A stretch of 6,028 bases of DNA, from assembly GCA_018715445.1 (NCBI GenBank), contig DVLP01000100.1, positions 1 through 6,028 of the forward strand, in the 5' to 3' direction. The DNA comes from Candidatus Avipropionibacterium avicola (GTDB lineage: Bacteria; Actinomycetota; Actinomycetes; Propionibacteriales; Propionibacteriaceae). A program made the position numbers and the translations under genes. Shown here one piece after another: positions 5,414-6,028 of the stretch (the stretch's first letter is position 1; every line of letters starts with the position of its first letter). The notes beneath the pieces were generated by a model that searched no databases, had not been told where the DNA came from, and saw only the letters and a program-made list of their open reading frames with translations.

Positions 5414-6028
5414 GTGACCGACCCTGCAGGCCTGACCCCGACCGTCGACGCCCATCGCCTCGCCGAGAGCATCCGACGGCCCGGCGGGATCTACACCCAG
5501 GTCGAGGTGGTCGCCGACACCGGGTCGACCAACGCCGATCTTGCGGCCGCGGCCCGGACCGATCCGGCCGCTGGTCGGGTGCTGGTCAGCGACCACCAGA
5601 GCGCTGGCCGCGGCCGTCGCAACCGGGGATGGAGCGCCGCCCCGGGGACCTCCCAGGCGATCTCGGTGTCGTGGCGGCCGTCCCGGACCGAGCAGTGGTC
5701 GTGGTTGTCGCTGATCCTGGGGATCGCGGTGGCCGACACCGCCCGCGCCGTCGGTGTGGCGGCCGGACTGAAGTGGCCCAATGACGTCCTCGTCGGAGGC
5801 GCCAGCACCGCCGACACCGGCCGCAAGCTTGCCGGGCTGCTGTCCGAGCGGGTCGACACCGCTGACGGTGCGGTCTGCGTCCTCGGGATCGGGCTCAACA
5901 CCACCGCCACCCAGGCCGATCTGCCGGTGCCCACCGCAACCTCCCTGGCCCTGGCCGGCGCACCGCACCTCGACGTCACCGCCGTGGTCAGCGACCTGCT
6001 GGTCCGCCTCGAGAAACTGCTGCTGTGG
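5414..6028 (+). CDS. birA: Biotin-[acetyl-CoA-carboxylase] ligase, monofunctional (3' end beyond window)
   Basis: The first 205 codons are present and the frame runs off the right edge. The enzyme activates biotin as biotinyl-5'-AMP and attaches it to the lysine of carboxyl-carrier domains of acyl-CoA carboxylases or pyruvate carboxylase. The motifs run in family order: GSTN (37-40); SAGRGRRNRGW (63-73), the adenylate-binding loop; KWPNDVLV (120-127); RKLAGLLSE (137-145), with the catalytic-type K138; and GIGLN (158-162). The catalytic domain starts within about 25 residues, so there is no N-terminal helix-turn-helix and no repressor role like that of E. coli BirA. The Arg-rich loop reads GRGRRN, where E. 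coli has GRGRRG; this position varies among actinobacteria. GTG 5414 is supported by TAACCT 6 nt upstream and by the lack of a better start. It is divergent from the phosphatidyltransferase operon. Confidence 0.93.
   Translation, partial: MTDPAGLTPTVDAHRLAESIRRPGGIYTQVEVVADTGSTNADLAAAARTDPAAGRVLVSDHQSAGRGRRNRGWSAAPGTSQAISVSWRPSRTEQWSWLSLILGIAVADTARAVGVAAGLKWPNDVLVGGASTADTGRKLAGLLSERVDTADGAVCVLGIGLNTTATQADLPVPTATSLALAGAPHLDVTAVVSDLLVRLEKLLLW

Noticed and set aside
4799..5968. Minus-strand open frame of 389 codons
   Set aside because: It crosses the phosphatidyltransferase gene in another frame and runs antisense to birA, with Gly/Arg-rich shadow composition. Both real genes have complete motifs.

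Overview
The window is GC-rich, densely packed bacterial chromosome. Codon third positions are mostly G or C, GTG is used as a start codon, and some starts have a TANNNT hexamer 6 nt upstream and no Shine-Dalgarno. Together with the protein types, this points to Actinomycetota, possibly a member of Propionibacteriales; that family-level guess is weak. I see no mobile element, tRNA, rRNA or CRISPR array. No gene-free stretch exceeds about 120 bp.

Left part (1-1684), minus strand. The window opens inside a membrane sensor protein: the N-terminal multi-pass 'sensor' domain found in actinobacterial histidine kinases, with the kinase domain off the left edge. Upstream of it, on the same strand, is a polytopic membrane protein with an HEVAH zinc-protease motif (M50-like). 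A 104-bp spacer between the two holds a perfect 13-bp palindrome and an 11-bp direct repeat.

Centre (1566-2710). A palindrome-rich divergent region of about 119 bp separates the M50-like gene from a plus-strand membrane fatty acid desaturase with three intact histidine boxes. The desaturase converges on the next block with only 6 bp between stop codons. A hairpin spans that junction.

Right part (2717-5343), minus strand. This looks like a three-gene operon read right to left: a CDP-alcohol phosphatidyltransferase (phospholipid head-group synthesis), a PLP enzyme closely resembling mycobacterial cysteine desulfhydrase Cds1, and a 293-aa protein of unknown function. The gaps are 27 bp and then a 12-13-bp overlap. 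A 70-bp divergent region (5344-5413) then gives a plus-strand biotin-protein ligase (BirA, no DNA-binding domain) that runs off the right edge. Both genes flanking this region carry the same leaderless-type start arrangement.

Functionally, the window has a membrane-lipid flavour: desaturase, CDP-alcohol phosphatidyltransferase, biotin ligase (needed for acyl-CoA carboxylases), a membrane protease and a membrane-embedded sensor. Most of this is ordinary housekeeping. The points most worth following are the uncharacterised protein translationally coupled to the Cds1 homologue, the palindrome-rich divergent control region of the desaturase, and the possibility that the neighbouring sensor kinase controls it.
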